Below, piece by piece: positions 34,961-46,617 of a DNA stretch of 64,000 nt. This DNA comes from JBDROU01 sp043809745 [NCBI: bacterium] (GTDB lineage: Bacteria > Elusimicrobiota > JBDRMW01): NCBI GenBank assembly GCA_043809745.1, contig JBDROU010000080.1, forward strand, positions 1 through 64,000. Direction: 5' to 3'. The position numbers and the translations under genes are program-made. The notes under the pieces were generated by a model. That model was given only the letters and a program-made list of their open reading frames with translations. It was not told the DNA's origin and searched no databases. Within the stretch, counting starts at the first letter, position 1, and each line of letters begins with the position of its first letter.

Positions 34961-35467
34961 TTAATACCTCAGTATTTTATCAATTTTTTGCGACATAACC
35001 TTATAAAAATTCTTTGTATCATGGAGTGAATTCTCCAATTTATCTAATTTACTCGATTTTGCCCCTTTCTTCGATAAACCCTGCATTGGAAGCAGCTCCA
35101 TTCTCAGCTGATTAATCTGTGAAACCTTTAATTTATTATCGTGCTGCAGCTGCAGATTTTCTCGTTCAAGTTGATCTGAACGCATAGCTAGAATTCTTAC
35201 TTCTTCTGACAAAGAGCTGTTTTTTAATTTTAAATCTGATGTTTTTCTTTTCTCTTCCTCCAATTTCAGCTCCAAGGTTCTTATTCTGTCTTCTCTGGTC
35301 TTCAAAGAACTGAGCTGCTTATCCTTGAATTTATTTAAGTCATTTTTGAAATCTCTTATCTCATCAAGCTTCTGTTTAAGTTTCTCCTGAAGCAGATTCC
35401 TTTCATCTTCTAATCCAGTGTTAATCTTTTTTAAAAGCTCTTCCCAATTCTCATTTTTATCATTCAT
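34961..35467 (-). CDS. Coiled-coil protein
   Basis: A 168-residue protein almost wholly heptad-patterned from residue ~8 to 130 (for example RIRTLELKLEEEKRKTSDLK, DQLERENLQLQHDNKLK), with no signal peptide. A short C-terminal part (LPMQGLSKKGAKSS) breaks the coil and ends in a second helix. The ribosome binding site is GGAAGG. It is coupled to the small membrane protein that follows. A structural or scaffold role is likely, but the partner is unknown. Confidence 0.65.
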   Translation of the reverse strand: MNDKNENWEELLKKINTGLEDERNLLQEKLKQKLDEIRDFKNDLNKFKDKQLSSLKTREDRIRTLELKLEEEKRKTSDLKLKNSSLSEEVRILAMRSDQLERENLQLQHDNKLKVSQINQLRMELLPMQGLSKKGAKSSKLDKLENSLHDTKNFYKVMSQKIDKILRY

Positions 35468-35663
35468 CTAAAACCTTCCAAAAAAAGATTAGAAAGCGAA
35501 ATTTTAATAAATTATATCTATTTAAACAGCTCTCATTCAAGAATATTCTGCATTCATCCTATAAATTAAACACCGAATAATTTCGTCGATCGAGGCCCGT
35601 TAAAAAATTGTGAATAGAGCAAAATAATAATTTTAGTCGTACATATTCTATCTAATATAAAAT

Positions 35664-35743
35664 TGCCGGGGATGGGAATCGAACCCACACGGTTGCCCAT
35701 ACGCCCCTCAAACGTACGCGTCTGCCAGTTCCGCCACCCCGGC
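35664..35743 (-). tRNA. tRNA-Leu (anticodon GAG)
   Basis: An 80-base class II tRNA on the minus strand. The acceptor stem GCCGGGG pairs with CCCCGGC, and the discriminator is A. The anticodon stem TACGT/GCGTA holds the loop TTGAGGG with GAG. The extra arm is short (TGGGCAACCGT). The T loop is TTCGATT. CCA is not encoded. It lies 29 bases after secG, the same order as secG-leuU in E. coli, and is likely cut from the gap-pgk-secG transcript. Confidence 0.93.
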
Positions 35744-35772
35744 GCCTGTACAAAGAGTTCTCTAAAATTCCT

Positions 35773-36078
35773 CTACTCACCCGTTTCTGTTGGTTGGGCA
35801 GGAGATGTTTGTATTGGCGGCATTCCAGTAACTGTTTTCATGCCTTCTCGCGATGAAAGAAATGTTAATATGAACGAAGTAAACATGAACATTATTGCTA
35901 ATGTAGTAGTTAATTTCTTTAAAAAAGCAGAGCCCGAAGGTGCGGAAAATAACGCATCATTGCCGCCTCCACCACCAAATATTCCGCCTAATCCCCCGCT
36001 CCTGCCGGCTTGAAGCAAGACTATTAGAATCAATAGGACACAGCTTACAATATGAGCTACTATCAAAAATATATGCAT
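35773..36078 (-). CDS. secG: Preprotein translocase subunit SecG
   Basis: A 101-residue protein with two transmembrane helices at about 3-22 and 53-72. The conserved cytoplasmic loop is QAGRSGGLGGIFGGGGGNDALF and LKKLTTTLAI. The C-terminal tail is rich in Pro and Thr. SecG aids SecYEG export. The ribosome binding site is AAGGAGT, right after the pgk stop. It precedes tRNA-Leu. Confidence 0.93.
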   Translation of the reverse strand: MHIFLIVAHIVSCVLLILIVLLQAGRSGGLGGIFGGGGGNDALFSAPSGSAFLKKLTTTLAIMFMFTSFILTFLSSREGMKTVTGMPPIQTSPAQPTETGE

Positions 36079-36081
36079 AAT

Positions 36082-38347
<2,266 letters not shown>

Positions 38348-38362
38348 AAAATTTAATACTAA

Positions 38363-38390
38363 ATTATATAAAATTATGCATATTAGTCAA
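38363..38390 (-). promoter_or_regulatory. Promoter of the gap-pgk-secG operon
   Basis: On the minus strand TTGACT (complement of 38385-38390), a 16-base spacer and TATAAT (complement of 38363-38368) make a strong sigma70 promoter ahead of gap. Confidence 0.75.
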
Positions 38391-38392
38391 GA

Positions 38393-38420
38393 GAAGAAAG
38401 AGTCTTGAAGAAAGAGTCTG
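38393..38420. repeat. 14-base tandem duplication upstream of the gap promoter
   Basis: GAAGAAAGAGTCTT (38393-38406) is repeated as GAAGAAAGAGTCTG (38407-38420), with 13 of 14 bases alike. It ends three bases upstream of the -35 box. It may be simple slippage or a paired activator site. Confidence 0.5.
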
Positions 38421-38453
38421 TTTTTTTGTTGTGTACTTTCAGATGTTATTTTT

Positions 38454-39164
38454 TTAGTCTTTAGCGATTGCGAGACCAAATATATCAGCAGCTCCCGCTT
38501 CTTTCAAGACCCTTGCTACTTCATTGAATGTGCTTAGGCTGGTAGCTATATCATCTATCAGTAAAACATTTTTATTTTTTACTGATCTATAATCCTCAAC
38601 AACAAATGCATTTGCTAAATTACTCTTACGAGCTTCCCTATTTAATAAATATTGAGGTTTAGTTTTTCTTATGCGCCTGACAACATCTGTCTTTAAGGGC
38701 AGGCCTAAATACTTGCTTACTATATCTCCAACTACTTCAGATTGATTAAAACCTCTCTCCCTAAAAGTTACATTATGCAGCGGAACAGGCATGATAAGAT
38801 CAATTGGGAATCTGATATTATTGCGCTCCATATAATCACAAACCAAATTAGCAAGAAATTTACCTATGTATATTTTTTTTTGGTACTTAAACTCGAGTAT
38901 TAATCTCCTTACCACGCCTTCATAACTAAAAGCTGCTCTTATAAATTCAACAAAAAATCTGCTTTTTTCACAATTAATGCAAAACTCTCCCCCATACCTT
39001 AAACCAACAGCGCATCTCTGACAGTAAGGTTCACTTATATAAGGCAGCAGTTCCAAACATTTCTGGCATACAAATCTTTCATTGGGTGATTTGCAAATAC
39101 GGCAAATATTGGGGTAAACAAAATCAATTACCGCTCCTAAACACTTTTTGAGATAGGTTATCAT
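38454..39164 (-). CDS. comF: ComF-family phosphoribosyltransferase-like protein
   Basis: A 236-residue protein with an N-terminal double zinc ribbon (CRICKSPNERFVCQKC and CQRCAVGLRYGGEFCINC) and a phosphoribosyltransferase domain carrying the PRPP motif NVLLIDDIATSLSTFNEVA near residue 200. ComF proteins support DNA uptake and replication-stress survival. It starts six bases after the PP2C gene. Together with pilT elsewhere in the window it hints at natural competence. Confidence 0.88.
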   Translation of the reverse strand: MITYLKKCLGAVIDFVYPNICRICKSPNERFVCQKCLELLPYISEPYCQRCAVGLRYGGEFCINCEKSRFFVEFIRAAFSYEGVVRRLILEFKYQKKIYIGKFLANLVCDYMERNNIRFPIDLIMPVPLHNVTFRERGFNQSEVVGDIVSKYLGLPLKTDVVRRIRKTKPQYLLNREARKSNLANAFVVEDYRSVKNKNVLLIDDIATSLSTFNEVARVLKEAGAADIFGLAIAKD

Positions 39165-39170
39165 ACAAAA

Positions 39171-39899
39171 CTATATTTCTAAGTCCTTAGTATCAATTGT
39201 CATTATACCTGCAGATATATTATCCTTCCCGCCTTTTTCATTTGCCGCGTCTATTAATTTAGCAACTTTCTTTTTTAAAGGCATGTGATTTAGCAATAAT
39301 TCTTTAATCTTTTGATCGGTAAGCATATTTGTTAATCCGTCAGAACACAATAAATACAGATCCCCCTCCTCAACACCAAGATCAAAGATATCGGGACTTT
39401 CTGATATTCTTAATCCAAGCGATTTGGTTATCAAATTGCGTAATGGGTGTCTTCTCATCTCTTCGAATGATATCTCTCCTTTTTCCAGCAGATATTGCAC
39501 ATGGCTGTGATCAACCGTTAACTGTCTTAGATGCCCATTTCTGAGCAGATAAGCTCTGCTGTCGCCAATATTCGCAATATAGATGCGATCCTCTCTTTTT
39601 AGAGCGAATACCAGGGTTGATCCCATACCATCATATTTTATATTACTAAGAGAAATGCGAAAAATTTCATCATTTATTTTTTTTATTATTGCCGCAAGGT
39701 ATTTCGGCCTGACAATCTTTGGTTCGACCCGTAATTCATCAATAAGCATATCTACAGCCTTTTTGCTTGCAAACTCACCGGCTAGATGCCCCCCAAGCCC
39801 GTCGGCAACTGCTAACAAAGCTTTCTCTTTGCTGTAGTAAATGCAATCTTCATTACGTTTACGCTCTTTACCGATATGTGTTTTAGCGAATATATGCAT
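39171..39899 (-). CDS. PP2C-family serine/threonine protein phosphatase
   Basis: A 242-residue phosphatase. Metal-binding motifs run in order: VADGLGGHLAGEFASKKA (~33), GMGSTLVFAL (~92), ANIGDSRAYLLRNG (~110), LLCSDGLTNMLTD (~190) and GGKDNISAGIM (~222). It removes phosphate from Ser/Thr in cytoplasmic proteins. No Ser/Thr kinase is in the window. It lies 51 bases after the SprA-like gene and is probably on the same message, which could link secretion to phosphorylation control. Confidence 0.92.
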   Translation of the reverse strand: MHIFAKTHIGKERKRNEDCIYYSKEKALLAVADGLGGHLAGEFASKKAVDMLIDELRVEPKIVRPKYLAAIIKKINDEIFRISLSNIKYDGMGSTLVFALKREDRIYIANIGDSRAYLLRNGHLRQLTVDHSHVQYLLEKGEISFEEMRRHPLRNLITKSLGLRISESPDIFDLGVEEGDLYLLCSDGLTNMLTDQKIKELLLNHMPLKKKVAKLIDAANEKGGKDNISAGIMTIDTKDLEI

Positions 39900-39950
39900 A
39901 TGATTGCTCTTGTTTAAAGCGTACTTAACTAAAGATATATAATATAAAAA

Positions 39951-42900
39951 CTAGAATTGAATCGTCAACTTTGTTGATGTTTCCAACGTATAATAATTCT
40001 CATCCTTCTTTGCAATATTTTCGAACCTGCTGCCTCCCAGCGAAAGCGACATCCTGAAATTCTTCGAAACCTCATAATCAACAGACGTTGACAACCTGTA
40101 TGTGTTCGTATTATCGCTTTCAACGTTTAAGCTGCTTCTTACTGTATCTAGTGAGAGATTAGTATCAACTATCATCCTGTTTAGCAGAACCCAGGCCGAA
40201 CTCATAAATGGCAGCCTCCATACCTTCGGAAGATTCAAGTCACCCCTGACCATTAAGCTCATAGATTGGGTGTCTCTGTCTTCAGTAAGCTTATTTTCAC
40301 TGTCGCGCCCCATTGAGGTTCTGGTTTTATAATTAGGGGTAAAACGCCATCTCCCTAAGTAGAAACCAACTTGACTTGACCATCCATTATACTCTGAATT
40401 GCTTGTTATGATAGATTTTTCGACATCAAAATTTGACGATGATCCATTTTCATATGTTAAATAAAGATCATAAGTCTTAAATAACTTTAACCCCCAATTA
40501 ACATTCCTGGTAAAACTATCAGATAAAGAAATATTTTTTACAGTAACCTCTTTTTCAGAAAAGGAGTAATCTACATTAGAACCCGTTACAAAGCGCTGAG
40601 CAAAGAACAAGTTTTCGGTATCACTGAGGCTTACTGTATATTTAGGCCATACTACATTATTTCTATCCTCCACCGTCCCGGTTTTTTCCGAATGCTCCTT
40701 TGAATCTGAATATGAGATATTGGCATATGCATTAATGATAGAGTTAAAATATTTTGGTGCTGCAATCCATTCCAAAGGCTTCCATTTGCTGCTAAAATCT
40801 ACTGTGTCCCTCCAGGTAAGCGATTTCAACCGTGTGGTACTGGAGCCCGTTACGGTATAACTTGAAATTTCAAGACCGCGTTTATGAATATACAATGTGT
40901 CTGTATCAAAAGACATCACCTTCTGTCCAATAGGAACAAATTCATAAGAATCGCCGTCACTAATTGTGTAATTTGATGATATGCTTAGCGATTTGGTTGG
41001 CTTGAAATTACCAAGCTTAAAATCACCCATTAAGACATTTGGCGAAAAAGTCCAGGAAACTTTACCGTTTGCATTGCGACTTACCGTTTTTGTATCTAAG
41101 GACTTCGGCGTAGTTGTGGAGAGAAGCAAATCCATACTCTCCACAACATCAATAGAATAATTTGCGGAAGGCGCCAACCATTCAAAGATCTTTATATTGA
41201 GATTTGTTGAAGCCTTCTGCGATTGTCCCTTTACGTATTCAAACTCGTTATTTTCTTTATACAGATCCAAATCATAAGGGAATCTCTGAATCTCTTTTGA
41301 CTGCGACCAGGAATAGCTTGGATTAAAATTTACATCAATAATCGGATTCATCGGTATTTTTAGAAAGGGAATAAGTTTTAATTTTGAAATCGGCTGCATA
41401 TTTACACTGCCGGATACGCTTTCAGATATTTCTAACGGATTACTCCGTCCTGATTCATCCCTGTAATAAGTGTATATTTTAGAGAGCGAGTACCCTGAAG
41501 AAAGCGTAGACGGGAACGGATTGATAATCGGAATTCTGACCGGCACATTATAACTAAGATCTCCAGAGTACCTGTCTGAATGATCTTGTTTCTGCTGTTC
41601 ATTCGAAGTATTATCAGTAAAGCTGTATCTTAACCCTAACGTAGGCAGTGATTTTATTGTTATAGTTGTATCAGCTGAACCGGCATCAGATTTAATTTTA
41701 CCTTCTTCATTTGATGAAACCAGAGCTGATTCACCTGTGTCAACGCTGGACGGCGTTATAGTTTCACTTCTGGAAGCGCTAACATTAATCGGCATGAAAG
41801 ATATCCGGCTAAAATTCATATATGCGGAAGTATCTTCCTTATCCCGGTTAGTTATTACGGTGTTTATAGTTTCAAAGTTTCTATCTACATTCCTGTATTT
41901 GCCACCGAACCGGGCCCAACCGGGCCATTCAAAATCTCCCTGCAGCCTCTTTGCGTACCCTTTCCTCGTAGTAACCTCGTTTAGGAAAACCTCATTAAAC
42001 CATACATAACCATCGCCGGCAGTATTTCTTATCCCAATTTTTATTTGCGATATATTTTTAAGCGACGGATTACCCACCCTGGTTACTTCCCTGTTATCAT
42101 CATATCTCATTATATCCGGGGTTTGATCGTTATTCTCGTCAGTTAATCTAACGCTGTATCTGTACCATCCGGAAGGCGTATTACTCCCCAATCCAATTAG
42201 CACTTCAAAATAGTTAGACTCAGATCCAAACTGAATGAATACATCTTTTGAGCTCCCATCATGGTATAAGAAATAATTTAATCTCTCGTGCTCGGTTAGA
42301 TCCATAGCTTTGGTATATGTAATTCGCGTTGCTCCAACAGAATCTGCTGAAAAGTTGGAATACTTTATTTCCAGCGCCTGCTCTTTATTGTTTTCAGAAG
42401 TATCTTCATAAAGCATCAGATATTCCGGATTGCTTAGGAGCGATTGATACCGAGGATTATCAATATTATTAATAGCTGCAATTCCCAGGGTGCCGGTGCC
42501 GCTTACTTCCGGAACATCAAACCTGTTTCCTACAACCGCTAAATGCGCAATCTTTATTTGGCCGGTTTTGGCGCCTGTAGTACCCGGATATTTTATTGTA
42601 ATTCTAAGATGCTTAATGGCAAGCCAATCATTCGCGTCAACAATACCTAACGGTATTTGAAATGCTTTCCACCTATTCGCTCCTGAGTTTGCTGGCCAAT
42701 CAATAGATGTGTGATTATTACCATCCACATCCATCAATGGATTTGATGCCCCTCCGAATTGCGAACCGCTGCCGTTATCATTATCTAATGAACCATCACC
42801 ATCTAAATCTTCCGTGTCAAGCCTGCCGTTATCAGCGCCTATCGGGGTAACGGAGCCGTCAGAATTGTTATAAACCCATCCAATATCCTCACCTTGATTG

Positions 42901-45254
42901 ATAGTATTATCCTGTACAATAATGTCTTCCTTATCAAGTGCGCCGTCCGCATCCGAATCCTCAGCAACACTGCCAAGTGAAATTATAAGCTCATTTCCTG
43001 AATTATCCCCAGAAATAATTCCTTCCAAATAAAGTTTCTTAGAGAAATCCAGCCCGGTTTTAGAAAACGGGTAGACAAAACTCACAGCATCGTTGACCTC
43101 ATTAAATTCATAGTTAACCGCTAGTACCTGCTGTGTTTCATCCTCTTCAGCATCCGCAAACGGATTTATTTCTAATGTATTTACATCCTCATTACTGAGC
43201 GTATTTTTATTATAATTTCCTTTCGTCCCGGAAGGGTTTATGGCCGGGAACCAAAAATCTTCATGCAGTGCGGTCGAATCTTCCTGTTTTATACCTTCCA
43301 TTGATTCAACAATAGCCCTGCCGAATATATTAGGATTTTTTATGCTCTGAGCGTATTCAACACCGAGGTTCATCTTAAGCGGGAAATCACCGATTTTAAA
43401 ATCCGTAAGATTGGCGTCAGCTTCTATTACTTTTATACTGGATGGGGTGGAGTTAGGCGTCGGCATACTTGTCGGTTTAGGAGCAAAATTATAGAGGAAG
43501 CTTGAACCCAAAAATAAATTATCTGTTAATGTAAATTCTCCTCTTAATCCTACAAGTGTTTGTCCGAGATCCCCGCCGAAAGGAGCATATTCATAAGTTA
43601 TCTCCAGTGTGGAAGTTTCATTTAACATGCCTTCATTATAAAAAGTTATAAATCCGGAAAGGTAATCAATAAAATAATCGATATCCTTCTGCAGATGTAC
43701 GCCGTTTAATAGTATCCTTTCACTACCGGGAACAATGTTTGCGCGTAAAAGATATGTTTTAACTCTGTAACGATATTCCATAAATATGAGGTAATAGTTA
43801 TTTGCTGTTTTTTCATAAACCCCATCCGGAAACGGTTGCGCTTGCTTAAAATTAAAAATACCTGATTCGAAATCCACCTCAATATCTGTTGTGTAGTCAT
43901 TTCTGTAAATAGGGACATGTTTCCCGCCCGGATTCAATACAGCGACATCCTGACGATTTAAATCAATAATTTTTAATAAGAAATTATCCCTACCGTTATC
44001 ACGGATGATTTTTGCCTGGCCAATATTATAATAGTTCTTTAACTCCTGAGTTACTCCGACAGTCTCGCTTTCGTCTTTAATAATCTTTAATTTTCCCGGT
44101 GTAAAATCATCGGTTACCTTACTCCCATCAGATTTTTTGTAATCCACCACTATTACGTAATTTTGCCCTACAGTTCTCTTAAAAGTAATTATTCCTTTTT
44201 CATAATCTACCGTATAATCAGCGCCCGGCCTCTGAATATCAAACGAACCGCTGAAGGATGTAGGGGCGGCAGAATAGGTCTCAGCATCTAAATCATCCGT
44301 CTCAGGCGTATTGTTTGAGGCATTCCTGTCATCAATATAGATTTTCTCGGAACCCCTGACTATAGGAAGGTGCGAATCATCAAGTGAAAGCTTGTAATAA
44401 CGTCTTTTTATGAAATCCGTATCTTTTTTATCTATTCTTTTAAACTCCGTATTCCCTGTAAATCTTTTGGTTTCAGTTGTCCCTTTAGTTCTGGAGCCTA
44501 TCGCCATCAAACGCAGCCATTTGTACTTCAAATCCACTCTTAACCCGAATACCTGTTTGTTATAAGAAACAAATTCAGTTGAAGGAAGCTGCAGATTTAT
44601 ATCTCCAAATGCCGCTTCCTGAACAACCTCGTCCGGATCACCTTGATATCTAACCTGTATATCCCTCTTTTCTTCAAGCTCCTTTGTATCGTCAAAATCA
44701 ACATTTACCGTAATCTTGCGCCCCACCTTTCCCTTTATATTAACCACCAGGGATTGCTGCATATCAAAATCTGAAGTTTGCTGCTCTCTGTCATTTTCAT
44801 CTTGTTTCTGATCATATTTTTTGTATGTGTATTTTAAGTCAATGGTCTTTATGCCTTTTATTGAAAGTCCCGATTCATACGGCAGATCAAGGCTTAAGGC
44901 TGATTCGGGCTCTTCCACTGTTTGGGTTCCCTCCTTCGCCTCCGCCTCCTCTTCTTTTTTTGTTTTCTTTCTCTTAGGAACGTATTCACCCGGAACATAT
45001 CCTTTCTCTATACCTTCCCTCATATAATTCCATTCAGATTTATCAAAACCTATTCTTTCGGGAGCTGTAAGAACCGGTATTTTACCGGTTATATCTTCCT
45101 TTGATTGTTCAGCTTCCTTCTGTTTATTTTCCTCTACATATTTATCCAGATAGTTATAATTGAAATAGTAATCATCCTGGGCAGATGTAATACCCGCCAA
45201 ATGGAAAGTTAATAAGTATGCTAAAGATAAGTAAATCAGATGGCGTTTACACAT
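39951..45254 (-). CDS. SprA-like giant outer-membrane protein (type 9 translocon-like)
   Basis: About 1767 residues after a signal peptide (MCKRHLIYLSLAYLLTF, cut near ITSA-QDD). Residues ~100-300 match the SprA N-terminal pattern: KGKVGRKITVNVDFDDTKEL, FGDINLQLPSTEFVSYNKQ and FGLRVDLKYKWLRLMAIGS. Repeats of the form DYTVDYEKGIITF follow. At ~765-840 are calcium-loop-like inserts (EDSDADGALDKED, EDLDGDGSLDNDNG). The rest is an extended strand-rich barrel ending TSTKLTIQF. In Bacteroidota SprA (Sov) is the T9SS outer-membrane channel, usually about 2300 residues; this is shorter. The ATG at 45254 fits the promoter; a TTG at 45275 is too close to it. It may be a SprA-related protein outside true T9SS. 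Confidence 0.82.
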   Translation of the reverse strand: MCKRHLIYLSLAYLLTFHLAGITSAQDDYYFNYNYLDKYVEENKQKEAEQSKEDITGKIPVLTAPERIGFDKSEWNYMREGIEKGYVPGEYVPKRKKTKKEEEAEAKEGTQTVEEPESALSLDLPYESGLSIKGIKTIDLKYTYKKYDQKQDENDREQQTSDFDMQQSLVVNIKGKVGRKITVNVDFDDTKELEEKRDIQVRYQGDPDEVVQEAAFGDINLQLPSTEFVSYNKQVFGLRVDLKYKWLRLMAIGSRTKGTTETKRFTGNTEFKRIDKKDTDFIKRRYYKLSLDDSHLPIVRGSEKIYIDDRNASNNTPETDDLDAETYSAAPTSFSGSFDIQRPGADYTVDYEKGIITFKRTVGQNYVIVVDYKKSDGSKVTDDFTPGKLKIIKDESETVGVTQELKNYYNIGQAKIIRDNGRDNFLLKIIDLNRQDVAVLNPGGKHVPIYRNDYTTDIEVDFESGIFNFKQAQPFPDGVYEKTANNYYLIFMEYRYRVKTYLLRANIVPGSERILLNGVHLQKDIDYFIDYLSGFITFYNEGMLNETSTLEITYEYAPFGGDLGQTLVGLRGEFTLTDNLFLGSSFLYNFAPKPTSMPTPNSTPSSIKVIEADANLTDFKIGDFPLKMNLGVEYAQSIKNPNIFGRAIVESMEGIKQEDSTALHEDFWFPAINPSGTKGNYNKNTLSNEDVNTLEINPFADAEEDETQQVLAVNYEFNEVNDAVSFVYPFSKTGLDFSKKLYLEGIISGDNSGNELIISLGSVAEDSDADGALDKEDIIVQDNTINQGEDIGWVYNNSDGSVTPIGADNGRLDTEDLDGDGSLDNDNGSGSQFGGASNPLMDVDGNNHTSIDWPANSGANRWKAFQIPLGIVDANDWLAIKHLRITIKYPGTTGAKTGQIKIAHLAVVGNRFDVPEVSGTGTLGIAAINNIDNPRYQSLLSNPEYLMLYEDTSENNKEQALEIKYSNFSADSVGATRITYTKAMDLTEHERLNYFLYHDGSSKDVFIQFGSESNYFEVLIGLGSNTPSGWYRYSVRLTDENNDQTPDIMRYDDNREVTRVGNPSLKNISQIKIGIRNTAGDGYVWFNEVFLNEVTTRKGYAKRLQGDFEWPGWARFGGKYRNVDRNFETINTVITNRDKEDTSAYMNFSRISFMPINVSASRSETITPSSVDTGESALVSSNEEGKIKSDAGSADTTITIKSLPTLGLRYSFTDNTSNEQQKQDHSDRYSGDLSYNVPVRIPIINPFPSTLSSGYSLSKIYTYYRDESGRSNPLEISESVSGSVNMQPISKLKLIPFLKIPMNPIIDVNFNPSYSWSQSKEIQRFPYDLDLYKENNEFEYVKGQSQKASTNLNIKIFEWLAPSANYSIDVVESMDLLLSTTTPKSLDTKTVSRNANGKVSWTFSPNVLMGDFKLGNFKPTKSLSISSNYTISDGDSYEFVPIGQKVMSFDTDTLYIHKRGLEISSYTVTGSSTTRLKSLTWRDTVDFSSKWKPLEWIAAPKYFNSIINAYANISYSDSKEHSEKTGTVEDRNNVVWPKYTVSLSDTENLFFAQRFVTGSNVDYSFSEKEVTVKNISLSDSFTRNVNWGLKLFKTYDLYLTYENGSSSNFDVEKSIITSNSEYNGWSSQVGFYLGRWRFTPNYKTRTSMGRDSENKLTEDRDTQSMSLMVRGDLNLPKVWRLPFMSSAWVLLNRMIVDTNLSLDTVRSSLNVESDNTNTYRLSTSVDYEVSKNFRMSLSLGGSRFENIAKKDENYYTLETSTKLTIQF

Positions 45255-45270
45255 AAATTTATACTGATGC

Positions 45271-45282
45271 AACAAATTTGTT
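45271..45282. promoter_or_regulatory. Perfect palindrome at the SprA-like gene transcription start
   Basis: AACAAATTTGTT is a perfect 12-base palindrome lying at the expected transcription start, between the -10 box and the ATG. It could be an operator. It is AT-rich, so chance is not excluded. Confidence 0.4.
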
Positions 45283-45290
45283 ACAACATA

Positions 45291-45319
45291 AGTATAACAG
45301 CAGTTTATTAAACTGTCAA
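45291..45319 (-). promoter_or_regulatory. Strong promoter of the SprA-like gene, with palindromic spacer
   Basis: On the minus strand TTGACA (complement of 45314-45319), a 17-base spacer and TATACT (complement of 45291-45296) are near-consensus. The spacer contains CAGTTTA-T-TAAACTG (45301-45315), a perfect 7-base inverted repeat, the classic place for a regulator to bind. Confidence 0.8.
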
Positions 45320-45433
45320 CTCAAGACAATACTAAGATTTATTCTACATTTTTGCGGAAATATTGCCTATTTGCCGCAATATACTGGTTAAAGACTAAAC
45401 ATATTTAAAACCAGGATTTTCTGTTTGGGCATA

Positions 45434-45439
45434 TATAAT
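45434..45439 (+). promoter_or_regulatory. Possible -10 box of lptF
   Basis: TATAAT at 45434-45439 lies about 70 bases upstream of the lptF ATG. No good -35 is seen at 17 bases, so this would be an activator-dependent or weak promoter. Confidence 0.3.
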
Positions 45440-45509
45440 AAGGAAAGTGAGCCAAACATCTCTCCAAATACATTGCTATACAAATTATAAAAAAGTAGAA
45501 TATATTGCG

Positions 45510-46610
45510 ATGAAGATCATACATAGATATATAATAAAAGAGATACTGCCTCCGGTTGTATTAGGTTTATTTTTATTTACGTTTATTCTGCTTCTTGATA
45601 GGATCTTTGATTTAATAGACCTGTATTTTAAACAAGGGGTAAGATTAACACTTATAATAAAAATGTTGCTTCTGATAATACCGAGCATGTTTTCGCTCAC
45701 TATCCCTATGGCAATTCTGCTTGGATGTTTGTTAGGCTTTGGGCGTTTATCTGAAGATGGAGAGATTACCGCTTTCAGATCTGCAGGCCAATCATTATGG
45801 CATATAATGTGGCCCGTGCTTTTAATCTCAGCAATAATAAGCGCTTACCTATTATTTTTTAATTCATCAATCAGTCCCAGGTCGCACAATGCTTTCAAGA
45901 AACTTTACAGGGAGGCTCTTCAAGATAAGCCTCTTTCCCATTTAGAAGAGAAGTCCTTTATGAAGCTACCCGGTTATTATTTATTCATCAATAGTATCAA
46001 TAATAAGACTAATTCTCTAAGGGGCATACAGATTTACAAATTAAATTATCCTGCTCCACCAGAACAGATATTCGCTCGTGAAGGTACAGCAAAAATAGAT
46101 CCTGATGCAGGGCTTACTTTATTTCTAAAAAATGGCAGTATTCAACAGCTTAACAAATTAGATCCCACAAAAACAATTTTTACATCTTTCAAAGATAATA
46201 CAGTAACTATCCCTTTTAAGGAATCAAATAACGAGTCAAATAATACTTCAAATAAAAACCTGAGATCTTCAACTAATTTAGAATTGAAAGAACTGATGAT
46301 TGAATACAGGAGCAAGAACCTGCCTGTAAATTACATCAAAACTGAACTTTTTTTAAGACAAATTATGGCATTTACTCCTATTCTTTTTGCAATTATCGGC
46401 ACGGCTCTAGGCATCAGGCTCGAGAAGAGTGGAAAATCTTTTGGATTTGCTATCAGCCTTCTAATACTATTTGCCTATTATTTGCTGCTGATAGGAGCAA
46501 TCTCATTCTCCGAAAAAAATGTTATTCCGCCTTTTTTATCCATGTGGCTGCCAAACATAATAATCGGGGCATACGGGGTTTATTTGTTTTTGAAAGTATT
46601 AAAGAAATAA
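45510..46610 (+). CDS. lptF: LPS export permease LptF/LptG family, first copy
   Basis: A permease of about 366 residues (YjgP/YjgQ family). Transmembrane segments are near 11-32, 55-77, 100-120 at the N-terminus and three near the C-terminus, with a periplasmic beta-jellyroll between (~130-270). It starts MKIIHRYIIKEILPPVVLGL and has the family TMPLAILL-like motif (TIPMAILLGCLLGFGRLSEDGE). With LptB and LptG it extracts lipopolysaccharide from the inner membrane. I chose ATG 45510; the in-frame GTG 45447 has a Shine-Dalgarno only two bases away. It lies eight bases before the second copy. Confidence 0.9.
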   Translation: MKIIHRYIIKEILPPVVLGLFLFTFILLLDRIFDLIDLYFKQGVRLTLIIKMLLLIIPSMFSLTIPMAILLGCLLGFGRLSEDGEITAFRSAGQSLWHIMWPVLLISAIISAYLLFFNSSISPRSHNAFKKLYREALQDKPLSHLEEKSFMKLPGYYLFINSINNKTNSLRGIQIYKLNYPAPPEQIFAREGTAKIDPDAGLTLFLKNGSIQQLNKLDPTKTIFTSFKDNTVTIPFKESNNESNNTSNKNLRSSTNLELKELMIEYRSKNLPVNYIKTELFLRQIMAFTPILFAIIGTALGIRLEKSGKSFGFAISLLILFAYYLLLIGAISFSEKNVIPPFLSMWLPNIIIGAYGVYLFLKVLKK

Positions 46611-46617
46611 TCTGCCT

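Noticed and set aside
43706-43918. Minor overlapping reading frames inside the SprA-like and other large genes
   Set aside because: They run in other frames of well-supported genes, lack ribosome binding sites and recognisable motifs.
45447-45509. Upstream GTG start for lptF
   Set aside because: The Shine-Dalgarno is only two bases from the GTG and the extra N-terminus does not match the family, whereas the ATG at 45510 begins at the usual LptF N-terminus.
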